Made by a program: the position numbers and the translations under genes. From the NCBI GenBank assembly GCA_947034885.2, contig OX344752.2, forward strand, positions 9,734,001 through 9,798,000: a stretch of 64,000 nt of DNA, read 5' to 3'. The notes under the pieces were generated by a model, which saw nothing but the letters and a program-made list of their open reading frames with translations, was not told the DNA's origin and made no database searches. Shown piece after piece: positions 37,870 through 48,720 of the stretch (position 1 is its first letter; each line of letters starts with the position of its first letter). The stretch comes from Thuidium tamariscinum (taxonomy: Eukaryota; Streptophyta; Bryopsida; Hypnales; Thuidiaceae).

Positions 37870-38000
37870 TGTACTATACTATAAGTACTATAATTCTTAT
37901 CTATACAGATTGTACTATACTATAAGTACTATAATTCTTATCTATACAGACTGTACTATACTATAAGTACTATAATTTTGATCTATACAAATTGTACTAT
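37870..38000. repeat. 41-bp tandem repeat, about three copies
   Basis: Unit begins TGTACTATACTATAAGTACT at 37870, 37911 and 37952, and a fourth, diverged start is at 37993. Each unit carries the palindrome-like words AGTACTATA and TATACAGA. AT-rich minisatellite. Confidence 0.75.
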
Positions 38001-38001
38001 A

Positions 38002-38125
38002 TAATAAGTAATATACTATAAGTACTATACATGAATAGCACCCCTAATGAATAGCCAATCTATAGGGGTGCTATTCATGCTATAGTATATAATAAGTACT
38101 ATATAATAAGTACTATACTATAAGT
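38002..38125. repeat. Foldback with CATGAATAGCACCCCTA arms
   Basis: CATGAATAGCACCCCTA (from 38030) pairs with TAGGGGTGCTATTCATG (to 38079). Pairing continues outwards through TACTATAAGTACTAT-type words on both sides. One arm recurs alone near 38558 (CATGAATAGCACCCCTAATA), so it belongs to a dispersed element. Confidence 0.6.
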
Positions 38126-38905
38126 ACTATAATTCTAGCAATAACAAATAGACCCTATTAAATGAAATTTTTTGGATCCAATTCTTTTGCCCTTTAATTA
38201 CATGTACTTAAAAATTAATTGATCATGTTTTTTGGCTACCTGTATTACTTATAATGGACTTCCCATTTTTAATTTCCCCTCTTTTACATGTAATTTGTTT
38301 ATAAGTACTTCTAAATATTATCCAAAATGAATTAAATCCACCCTTCCTTCCGCCGCACGTGGGTTGCTAAAATATGGGAAGTGTCCCCCCTGTGTTAACA
38401 AATTATAGTAAAAGATGTTGTAAGTAGAGTCCAAATTTTTTTCTATTCAACAATATATCAAATTTTTTCAAAACATACATGTTGTAGCAACCCTTATAAT
38501 AGATTAAAGATTCACTAAGACACAATATGTTTGAAACCTTGTAGCAACAAAGAATCATGCATGAATAGCACCCCTAATAAATAGCCTATCTAATAATCTA
38601 TTCAAGTTCTAAATAGAACACTATAGTTCTATTTGTACATTTGGTTTGTTACTTGGCAAAATATAGGAGTTTTTTTTAGGTAAATGGAAATTTAATTGCC
38701 ACTATGTTAATCCCCTTTACTAAGGTCCTATAGTAGATTTGGTGAAGCCAAATGTGGAAGTATTCTACTTGGCTTCTTTAATACTTTAGTAAATGTGGAA
38801 GTACTCAATAATAAAGGGCCTAAGTGGCTAAAATAATTGTAGTGAATTGAAGAATGAGTGATAGACAATGGATGTGCAAATTAGAAATAGGAATTGTATT
38901 AAAAG
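38126..38905. other. AT-rich intergenic DNA
   Basis: No gene; holds the single foldback arm near 38558 noted above. Confidence 0.4.
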
Positions 38906-38909
38906 TAGG

Positions 38910-39245
38910 ACTTCAGACCTCATTTAGGCATAGTAGAATGTGTTTTTGTAAAAAACTCTGAACTAAAGCTAGTTAGATTATTAATTGAAGTTTCATTAAA
39001 AAAACCCGTTTTATATCTAAAATTTCCAATCAAAAGTTTTGGAATTTCAAAGAGGTGTTTGAAATTGTTCTTTTTACATTTTTTCAAATTTTCTTTTTGA
39101 AATTTGTCCATAACTTTTGATTGACAGCTTTAAATGTTAAACAAATTATTGAATTTGAAACTCTATTTTATATTCTAACTAGTCTTAGTTCAAAGTTTTC
39201 TATAAAAAGACATTTTTCTATGCCTAATTGAGGTTTGAAATCTTA
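38910..39245. mobile_element. About 335-bp foldback/MITE, family 3
   Basis: Left end GACTTCAGACCTCATTTAGG then CATAG, right end CTATGCCTAATTGAGGTTTG; they pair as imperfect inverted repeats. Pairing extends inwards (AAAACTCTGAACTAAAGCTAG with CTAGTCTTAGTTCAAAGTTTT; CAATCAAAAGTTTTGG with CCATAACTTTTGATTG). A half copy begins near 53470 (GACCAGATTTAGGCATAGTA) and shares the following AACTAA and CTAAAAGTTATGGGCA words. Confidence 0.6.
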
Positions 39246-40231
39246 GTTTTAATACCAAATCACGGGGTTCTAACTTGACTATGAGCTCTACCAACTTCAA
39301 AAATGCACATATCCCACACGAGTTGGTTGTGCTCCTACCTCCATATGTGTATATATAGAGCTTCTCTTCCCCATTCACTTCACAATTACCAATGGTTCAT
39401 ATACTATTGAAAATCATAAAAAGAAAAAATTTAATAATTTAAAAAAATATTATTATTATTAATTCAAAAATATTCATCTAAACATTTATCATTCATCCAA
39501 TAAAATTTCATCCAAAATTTTTTGGCCATTATTTCAATTATTTTATTAAATCTTTGGATAATTAAAAAAATGTTTTTTTGAATTAAGTGATGTGTCAAAA
39601 AAAATCCACAATGGCAAAGGAGTGAAAAAAAAGACTTGCTGACGTGTATTTATGTTTGAATCTACAGAAAAATTGATAGAATTTTGTCAATTGGATGTCC
39701 AAATCAAGGTCTCCTAACCTACAAAAGAATTGACATAATTTTGTCAGTTTTTTTTGTCAATTAGGACATAGTTTTCCCTTGTAGTGCATTGTATCGAGCA
39801 AGAGAAAAAGCCAACGGTCACAAAGACGAGCACAATTGGTAAATATTTTGAAGTTTTTACTTTATTCTCAATTTTTTATGTCCTTCAAATTGTTATTTAG
39901 ATTGGAGTGAAAGCATCCCCTGGCCAAAGGCGCAAACTAGGTATTTGGTTGGGCCGGGTGACAATTTGTACCCATGGCATACAAAATAGGGCTGAAAATT
40001 TGGCTGGCTATGGCCAATTTATTGAATACACGACAAAATGCAAGGTGACCAATTTTGTCTGGTGAAGGGGATTGATTGTACTTTGGACCCCAAAATCAAG
40101 GTTGACACCCTAGCTATCAATCCAATTTGAATTTTTTTTAAAATGAAATGCTTATAAGCAATTTCACTTAGTTACAAAAAATGAAATTTTGTTAGTTCTA
40201 AAGAAGATGAAAATAAAATTCATCTAGGTTT
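39246..40231. other. AT-rich intergenic DNA
   Basis: No gene or element could be assigned. Confidence 0.4.
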
Positions 40232-40427
40232 AAATTTCTATATGAAAAGTAGAGCTCACTATATCTTCTTGGAGTGGAGGGAGGTATCGCAATCCATGTG
40301 GAACAAATGTAAGTATGAACTTGATAGAACTCCTTCAAGTTTATACTCACATCTATCCCACATAGATTGAGACACCTCCCTCCACTCCAAGAGGATATAG
40401 TGAGCTTCACTCTTCATAGAAATTCAT
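40232..40427. repeat. 196-bp long hairpin A
   Basis: Arms pair with few mismatches: CTCACTATATCTTCTTGGAG continuing TGGAGGGAGGT on the left with ACCTCCCTCCACTCCAAGAG continuing GATATAGTGAG on the right, then CAATCCATGTGGAACA with TCCCACATAGATTG. The outer parts (AAATTTCTATATGAA with TTCATAGAAATT) also pair. A MITE hairpin or small-RNA locus. Confidence 0.75.
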
Positions 40428-40466
40428 ACCTTCCTACATTTACTTCATGTGGATGTAGGAAGAAGT

Positions 40467-40635
40467 GAGTTTGCAATGGAAGAAGGCTCCTTATATTCAC
40501 ATGGGGTGGAGGGAGGTGCTCCAATCCATATGGGATATATGATTTCCAACTAGTTAGAAATCATATATCCCACATGAATTGGGACACTTCCCTCTACACT
40601 ATGGGAAATAAGGAGCCTTCTTCCATTGCAAACTC
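40467..40635. repeat. 169-bp long hairpin B, related to hairpin A
   Basis: Outer arms GAGTTTGCAATGGAAGAAGG and CCTTCTTCCATTGCAAACTC pair perfectly over 20 bp. The inner arms carry GGTGGAGGGAGGTG, CCAATCCATATGGGATATATGA and its partner TCATATATCCCACATGAATTGG. The words GGAGGGAGGT and CAATCCAT.TGGGA are shared with hairpin A, so the two are homologous adjacent foldbacks. Confidence 0.8.
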
Positions 40636-42349
40636 AAGCCATTTTGAGTTCTCCTCAAGTAAAAAGAATGAGACCTCAAACAATTGAAAATCAATTTTTT
40701 TAGTGTTCAAATGTAAACAAAACAAACTAAAAACTTTGGTAAAAGTATTTGACCCTACTAGAGGGTTGCATTCATTGTTTTATAATGGAGCAAACCTTTG
40801 TCATATGACCCGGTCACAATTCAAATGCCTTACAAAGGGTCTAATTTTGAGTCCTTTGCTGAGTCGAGTTGTGGAGATGCTCTAATCCCACCCCTTCCCT
40901 AGGTCACTTGGAAAGCTGCTAGAATGATTTATTTCCTAGACTTGATCAAATTTGTAGATTTTGCATTAGTATTTTTGAATAGAGAACCCATACTAGCTTA
41001 GACCGGTGTACTAAATTCACTAAGTGATAGGTCTTTGTTTTTGAGCCACATTTTTAAAAACCAAGTTTTTGACATTTCTTTTTCATAGAAAAATTGCATT
41101 ATTTAGTATAGAATTAATTTTGTAAAGAAATCAATGTCAACTTATTACTTCAAAGAAATTTGTAAACGCAGTTTAATTTGTAGATTTCCTAGGTTTTTTT
41201 TGAGCTTTTAGGTATTTGCTACAAATTGAATAAAAAATAAGTACATTGGTTTAGGACTAATCAATTATGCAAATTCAAAACAAACATATTGAACATCATT
41301 ACTTATAACAATAAAACACAAGAATATCAATTATGGATTGAAAGATTGAAATGTTTGTTTGTGAGTGTGTTAACTTCGATGTGTTGATAAGTATTGAATG
41401 AAGCATTGGAGAAATTACATTATTTTTGAAAAATAACCAAGTTGGTGTGAACCTATCTTCCTAATGTGTTTCATAACTGCATGCCAAAGGCACCAGAATT
41501 TGGTGTCTTGAAAATTTTGATGTCAAAGAAAATTAGTGAAGGTCTTCTTTCCGTTACTATAAACTTTTCCTTAAATATTGTAATGTAGAATTTTAGCTTC
41601 AAAATTGCAATTTTCCAATAAAATGATTACTATATCTGCATTCAAGAATCAAAATGTTGTACAAGGGTGTTATAAAAGCATATCCATAGTAATATTGTTT
41701 TTCCATAGTTTTAATTACTCTAGAAAATGAACCTCATATCTACAATATGTTGGTGAAAAGAGAAATTTATAAATTCATTGACACCAATGGATTAATAGAT
41801 TGTAGGAGGCAATGAATTGATTTGGATTATGCATGTGAGGTTGTCAAACTTCTTTTTTGGAGTGACCTCCTTTTATGATTTCACCTACGAAAAAAGGTTG
41901 AGAAATTTGTTGTTAGTTTAGCTATTTAATAATCTTCAATATAAAACATAAATAATTTTCAATCCATAAGTGATCCTTTTATGTTTTTTTAGCCATATTG
42001 ATGTCTAATATATCTAGTATGAATAACTCCATTTTTGAAGTATTTGATGTTGCTTTTCAAATTCTAGGCGTTTTGTTATATCACTTATATGTAAAGTGAA
42101 TATGTAGAAGCTCAATTAAGGCCATGGACATGTAGGACTCAAAGTCTTATGATTTTTTAGAATTAGTTGTTAGAGCCCTGTGAATGCTGCTACTATAAGA
42201 ATAGAATAAAGAAGCCTAAAGTTGCATCAACATTCTAGGTTCATCTACCTTTCTTTGGTAGGGAGCAAAGAAGTGTGCTTGAATGAAAAAAGGCTATAGC
42301 ATATTTACCTTTTTCTAATGAAGAAAATCGTGCCACCTTCAATACATCA
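40636..42349. other. AT-rich intergenic DNA
   Basis: No gene seen. Near 42185 the words GTGAATGCTGCTACTATAAGAA resemble GTGAATGTTGCTACTATAAGAA at 42488 inside the piggyBac remnant, suggesting that the element's 5' part or a duplication begins here. Confidence 0.4.
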
Positions 42350-43299
42350 ATGGTAGCAGAGATGACATCCACCAGGGAAATGAAAAGGCGTATGCAACAT
42401 GAGTGGCAATCAATTTCCTCTAAAATTAGAGTGGAAATGAAGGGATGTAATAACGGACGTTCTTTTAGAAGGAAAGGACGTGTCCATGTGAATGTTGCTA
42501 CTATAAGAACCCCAACTCAAAACTTAGGAAAAGGAAAGTCTGAAAATTGCAAAAGATCCTTACAAAATATCCCTATTGAAGTAGACCTTCTCATTGCTGG
42601 ATATTCAAGTGAGAAATGGGTACTCAGGCTTAGAAATTATTTGAACCATCCTTTAAGCTTTTCAAGTGCAGAACTTGGTTGCACAATTCCATTCATTGAA
42701 TTGCCCACATGTCTTTCTTTGTTCAAAAGGTATTGGACTCCAAGGACTATGGTAAAAATTGTATGAGAAACAAACCATTATGCTTGAACAATAGTTTTGG
42801 ATGAGGAAACAGGGCAAACCAATGGTGGATTGGATTGGATTCCATTAGAATACCACAAATTCCATCCATATTTTGGAGTTTTAATATGTATGGTAGTGAA
42901 GACTTTACCGCAAATGAGATGCTATTGGTCTGAGGAGGAACCATTGCTTCATTGTCAAATTATTTAAAAAAATTTCACTCGTAATAGGTTTGAAAGTATA
43001 TCACAATGTTTATTCGTGACAAAAGTGACGTCGAGAAGGGTTGACAAAATAGGTCATGTGCATTGGCTACATGAAGCTATATGAGTTCGTTGTGAGAATT
43101 TGTAGAGGCCTAATCAACAAGTCACTGTTGATGAGTCCATGGTGAGATATAAAGGTCAATATTGTCCTATGAGGTAGTATATGCTAGCCAAACCAGTTCA
43201 TTTTGGTATCAAAGTTTGGACATTAGCGAATGCCGTTATAAAATACATTTGGACTTTCAAAGTCTATTGTAGGAAAGATCCTAAAACAAATGTTTCTTA
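42350..43299 (+). pseudogene. piggyBac transposase, N-terminal half, decayed
   Basis: One frame can be followed for 950 bases with several internal stops. It carries piggyBac landmarks in the expected order: TMVKIV then ETNHYA (family: VEQTNLYA), MRCYWSEEEPLLHC (RDYWS...PLL), KNFTRNRFESISQCLFV (MSRNRFE.I...LH), and QVTVDESMVRYKGQYCPMR, which contains the first catalytic Asp. It ends with YMLAKPVHFGIKVWTLANAV and KVYCRKDPKT. Stops lie at 42764 (TGA) and after EEPLLHCQII, HWLHEAI, RCENL and CPMR. Several could come from C-to-T changes at CAG or CGA codons. The C-terminal half is missing here but a complementary half lies at 22196-23060. Confidence 0.85.
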
Positions 43300-44856
43300 A
43301 ACAGCCCTCCAATCAAGGTTTTATGAAAATAGTAAAATGTCTATTGTCCACATAAGGGCAAAGTGACCTTCCTTTCCACAAATGCTACAAAGAGGGAAAA
43401 AAAATTTAGAGTAATTTTTTGCTGCAATGTGTGTACAATTTTGTTTAAAAAAATGGATTTTTTCTTAAATTATTTTTTGATTTTTAAAAAATTATTCTAC
43501 AAACCCTTTTGCTGTTATTTTTTGCTCTCTGTGGCCTATGAAGTGCTTTGTAGTAGTTTATAGTACTGTTGATAGTATTGCATAGTACTCCACTGACAGC
43601 TCAGATTTGTAGGCGCTTGAAATTGATGGTTGAGATTTGTAGGCATACATCAAATGTGCTATACTGTTAGGATTGCGTAGTATTGCCAGTACTATGTCCA
43701 AAAACAACATTTTTGAACCAAAAATGTGAATTGTTTCTTACAATCACCCTAGTACAAAGATGACAAGGATGAGCAATTGAATCAATTTGGTAATTAGTTG
43801 GAAATGTCTTATCAACATCTTTGTAGTTTGTAACTGCTCAAAGGCTGTTTCCAAGATTTTTTTTATAAACAACTTTGTAATATAATACAAAAAACTAGAA
43901 ACATCAAAATGAAAACAAGAACTAAGATTGATTTGAAACCAAGGCTGGTTGATTCATTGAAGGTCCATGATCAATTGTGGAATCGATCTACAAACATGGT
44001 AGAAAATCTTGAGGGCAGTAGACGAAACCTGGAAAGATGAAAGGTAGGTAGGTGGGTACATGGGAAGGAAGGAGGTTGTTATATTCACCTCGATTTGAGT
44101 CCTTGTCGGTTGTATCCAATAACCTCGTCAAAGAGGCAAGTTTTGGATGTTGCGCCTTGGTTCTCTACTAAGAACTTGCCTCCTCTTGGAGGTTATATAG
44201 TCCATTTTTTCTTGTTGTTTTTCACGCACTTGTAGAGAGAGCAGTGCGTATCCTAGCTAGGAAGGTTGTGTTTGTTTCATTTTCGTTGTTGTATTATAGT
44301 TGGAAAAGAAGTGCAGAAGTGGGGAGAATTTTAGAGCTAAAAGAAGAGTGAAAAAATCATGGTAATGAGAACAATTTGTGATTCAATGATAGTTGGGAAG
44401 TTTCAAGGATATTGATGTGGAATATTTTATAAACAATTGTAATGGTGATATTTTCACCAATTTGGCTAATATAATTTTTGATCAAACCAAATTGGTTTTA
44501 TGTGTATAAGCAAAATTGTAATGTGTACCTATTTAGAGTGTATGACATCATAGTTGTATATGGAAACCCAAATGGGTGGTTGCTTTGTGGGGATTATTGA
44601 ATTTGATCCAAATGGGAATTTGCAAGTATTGAGTGCTAATTGTTATATGTTGTGCTATTGTAGTTTAAGTGATTGTTAATTTTTCTAATTGGGTCATGGT
44701 CTTCTATTTTGGAATTATATTACCTATTTTAAGGATAGAACCTTTTAGCATAGATTTCCTACATGACCATCTCCCTGAAAACAAACTTATTGTACTAATA
44801 GGGTGATTTCCAATTCGGTCATTATCTTTCTTCAACAATAGTCTAGAAAGGGACTT
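43300..44856. other. Intergenic DNA
   Basis: No gene supported. A short stretch near 44020-44220 is less AT-rich, with simple GGTAGGTAGGTGGGTACA-type repeats, and may be decayed element sequence. Confidence 0.4.
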
Positions 44857-45052
44857 GGATCACATCCACTATAAGAACCCCGTGTTTTAGTTGACAAATA
44901 TTAGGTTACATCTAATATAGCAACTTGCGTTTTTATGTCAACAATGATGTCTACTATAATACCTTGATGTTATAATGGACATCATTTTTGACATTAAAAC
45001 ACAAGTTGCTACACTAAATGTCACCTAAAACATGGGTTTCTTATAATGATCC
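44857..45052. repeat. 196-bp foldback
   Basis: Left arm GGATCACATCCACTATAAGA then ACCCCGTGTTTTAG pairs with right arm CTAAAACATGGGTTTCTTATAATGATCC with a few mismatches. Inner arms pair too (TAGCAACTTGCGTTTTTATG with ATTAAAACACAAGTTGCTA; ATGATGTC with GACATCAT). Confidence 0.7.
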
Positions 45053-45539
45053 CATACCATTACTACCAAAGTTCGTGGTTTGGAGTGAAGACATTGGAGA
45101 TGCAAAATTTGTTGATATCTTTGGGTGATTGTAAAAAAGACTTGTAATATTTGATGGTTTTGATTAAATATTTTTGAATTTTTATGATTATTTTAAATTG
45201 AAAAACTATTTTTTACATTAAAAACTATTTAATGATTAAGCCTTTGAGAAGATTGAATTCTAAATAGATCAAGTAAAGAATAAATCTTTGAGATACACAA
45301 ATATTCTAATTTGTAAGAGGTTAAAAAATATTATATAAAATAAAATTATTTGTGATAACTCTTTGAAGATGGGTTTATATAGAAATAATTATCAAATTGA
45401 TTTTTTCCATGTATAGAAATGTATTCTAAAACAAGCTTTGCTAGAGGCCACTTTTATACAATTTACTTAGATTTGCTTAGAATCCATTTTTTCAATAGTT
45501 ACAAGTCTTATAGAGGAACATCTCTTTTAAATTTCAACC

Positions 45540-46503
45540 TTAATTCCTAAAGGACCATTGTCCATTCGATGAATAAAATGGAATTTGGACAAGCACCTAT
45601 GGTTTGAATTTTATGTCATGATTTTTAAATTTTTTTTTTGAAGATAGAAAATTTGAATAGCTTCATGGGATATAATTTTTTTCCTTACTAGTGCCTAGGA
45701 ACAAAAATTGTGCCTGAATAAGCTCAAAACTAGGGAGATTGGGTATAAAAAAATTATGAAATTTTGAATTTTTTTGAAGATGTTTTTTCATGTAGATTAT
45801 ATTTTTGTTTATTGAAAAAGATTTGATTCATTTCATTTGAATAAGTTGTATGATTATTATAGACAATCATGTTTTTTGGACAATTTAAGCATCTTTTTGA
45901 AAAAATAATTTGTAGGATTCATTTTTGAATGCAATTTTTACAATGTTTTAAGAAAAATTCTAAATGGTTTAGTTTGTATTCATTTTTGGATGCAATTTTT
46001 ACAATGTTTCCAAAAGAGTTTTACATGGTTTAATTTGTTTTTTAGAACAATCTCTTAGTGAGTTTTCATTCCATTTTAGAGATACTAATAATTTAGATTT
46101 TCCTTCTATTTCATATCTATTTCTATTTATCAATTTTAAGAATAAAAATTAAATTCTTTTGGATTTTTTTTAAGAGATTCAACTTAATTTTCCAATATAA
46201 AGGTTTGAAGCTCAAAACTCTACAATGCAAAAAATCAAAGTTAAAAAGGTTCAAAGTCAAATAATCTAGCCCCACAATGTATTGAAAAACTTGCTTTTTG
46301 CACTTTAAACAAACATATCTTGCAATTTAAGTGATCGAAAATTCTAAAAAAATTTCTACACATTTTCACACTAGTTAGGCGTAAGATCCTATAGTTATAT
46401 GTTCAAGAAAAACAATTTTCAAAATTTTTAATTCTTTACTATAGAAATGACAATTTTGAGGATTTTTTTGCAAAAAAAAGACCTTAGTTCTATAGGGGTT
46501 AAA
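45540..46503. mobile_element. 0.96-kb TIR element, CCCCTAAAG family, copy E1
   Basis: Left end TTAATTCCTAAAGGACCATTGTCC and right end GACCTTAGTTCTATAGGGGTTAA. The interior matches E2 (47024-47912) and the outer parts of 54839-56562: TGCCTAGGAACAAAAATTGT, AGCTCAAAACTAGGGAGAT, TGCAATTTTTACAATGTTT, CCAATATAAAGG, CTTGCAATTTAAG and TACACATTTTCACACTAGTTAGG. No coding capacity. Confidence 0.65.
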
Positions 46504-47023
46504 TTTTGAATACAATAGCAAAATTAACTCCTTATGTTGAGATCACATTCAGAGATATTATTTTTCTTTATCAAAATTCAAGTCTAATCAAAGAAGTACA
46601 GATCAAGTGGCCAAAGTAGTTTACAAGGTGATGCGTAAGATCTCTAATATGTATTTTGCTTGCATGAAGTTCAAGATTTGAACCAATTTTGCATCATTCA
46701 AAATAACATACATCAAGTGACAATTTAGCTTCTAGGATTGAAAGAATTAATAAACAATTTTTATATTGAATATACCATGCAAGGAAGAATATTGAATATC
46801 ATATAACATTGAACGTATAAGACCTATGATCAAGATTGTTAGCCAAGGATTCATCCAATTTTTTGACCATTGGATGCATCCTTCTTTTTACATTAATTTA
46901 CAAATGATGTTATAACCATTTTTCAACTAATGAATAACAAAGGATCCTATTGTATAGGATAGAAGTGCTATTGTTCAATTTTGGAATTTTGAGCAAAAAA
47001 GATAGATCATCCACAATAGTCTC
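46504..47023. other. AT-rich spacer between two TIR elements
   Basis: No feature seen. Confidence 0.4.
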
Positions 47024-47912
47024 AAACTCCTAAAGGACTATGATCCCTTTGAGGGACAAATGAGATTTTGGATAGGTATCTACAATTAAATTTTTTTTTC
47101 TAATTTAAAAAAAAATTTAAGATAAAAAAATTGATTAGCTTTTTTGTAATAATTTTTTTTTTCCAATTGGTATCTGAGAATAAAAGTTATAACCAAATAA
47201 GGGAGAAGAAGCAATCCAAAAGAATTCCAAAAAAATAATAATTTCTTCTCATAGATTATATTTTTGTCTATGTAGAAAGCTTTAATTCCATTCCATTTGA
47301 ATTTGTTATGAAGAAATTATAGACAATCTTTTTTTTCAAACAACTTGATCATTGTCTTCAAAAAGTAACTTAAAGATTACATTTCTGAATGCAATTTTTA
47401 CAATGTAAAAAAAAAGGTTCCATATGGTTTATTTTTCTTGTTAGAACAATCCCACCAGTGGGATTAATGCATTTTAATTTCATTTGAGAGGGATTATTTA
47501 TTTATAATTTCTTTCTATCTTGTACCTGTTTCTACTTAACAATTAAAATAAATAAATTTGTATTTTTTTTCCCCCTAAGATTCTCAACTCAATTTTCCAC
47601 GATAAATATCTTAAGTTCAAAACTTTGTAGCACCAAAAAAATTGAAATTTAGAGGTTCAAAGTCAAATAATCTAATCTAATAGTATACTATGAAACTAAT
47701 TTTTTTCACTTTAAACATGGATCTTGCAATCTAAATCAACAAATATTTGAAACTTTTTCTATACATTCTCATACTAATTAGGTATAAGGTCTTATGGTTA
47801 GATGTTCCAAAAAAAATTATAATTTTCAATTTTTTTTACTCTTTGCTATAGAAATGGCAATTTAAAGTGTGTTTTTTTGCAAATAAAAAGGCCTTGGTCC
47901 TTCAAGGGTTAT
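47024..47912. mobile_element. 0.89-kb TIR element, CCCCTAAAG family, copy E2
   Basis: Left end AACTCCTAAAGGACTATGATCC then CTTTGAGGGACAAATGAGAT; right end GGCCTTGGTCCTTCAAGGGTT. Same orientation and same interior order as E1, only about 520 bases away. Includes AACAATCCCACCAGTGGGAT, also seen in the 55.9-56.5-kb part of E3. Confidence 0.65.
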
Positions 47913-48720
47913 AATAAATGATGTCATACAATGCCAAAAAAGATGATTTCCAAGGTTGAAGGATTCAAAGGGTTGACCTTGACTGTCATCCATTTACCAC
48001 TTTCTGGCATCAATATGCTTGAATGATCAACTACAGTCTACAAGAGTCTAAAATTTCCTGAAAGTCCTTCATCTCAGCCGCTCAGCGTCCTTTCTAGGGC
48101 CAAGCATTTAGACAAGAATTGAGCACAAAATCTCCATTTGAATTTTTGAGTGCACCGGTTGATAAGCTTATGACCTATCTGATGATCAAGGCCTTTTATA
48201 CCCACCGCTCTATTCCATCAGGCACTACACATCACTCGAAAAAAACCAAATAACACAATCAAGTTGACAAAAGAATGAAAACGTATAAAAACAACGAAGT
48301 GGCACATGTACATTACAAAATTTTCCCTACAATCAATATTCAGAAGATTAAATGCTTGAAGGCACTGAAAAACAGTGACATCTTTGGCAAACTGGTTCCT
48401 TATCCAACCTCCGTCGACCACCGTCGTAATCTCAGGATTCTCAGCCTGTTGAGTATAGAGAGTCCCAGGAGTAACACGTCATTCGAAAAGATGGACTATC
48501 TGTGTGACCTACAATACTCGGACTAATACTTACAAAGATTTTTTCGCCCTCATCTAGGCTCCCTGCACAAAGCTTCCCTGTCTTCATTCCTAACACTTAA
48601 CACTCCTCACCTCTACACACTTGCAGCCTTCCCAAAAAAGGCGTCAACAACTGAATTTTCACATGTTGCGCTTTAAGCTTGCCTGTATGAGGATAAGGCA
48701 CTCAAAGGTCAGGCTTGGTA
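47913..48720. other. Intergenic DNA and 3' flank of the ER coiled-coil gene
   Basis: No gene supported. Composition rises from about 48 kb towards the stop codon at 48721, so the last few hundred bases probably include the 3' UTR of the minus-strand gene. Open frames at 48218-48526 have no motif. Confidence 0.4.

Noticed and set aside
37870-38000. CRISPR-like appearance of evenly spaced repeats
   Set aside because: The 41-bp units are contiguous with no unique spacers and lie in a plant genome; it is a minisatellite.
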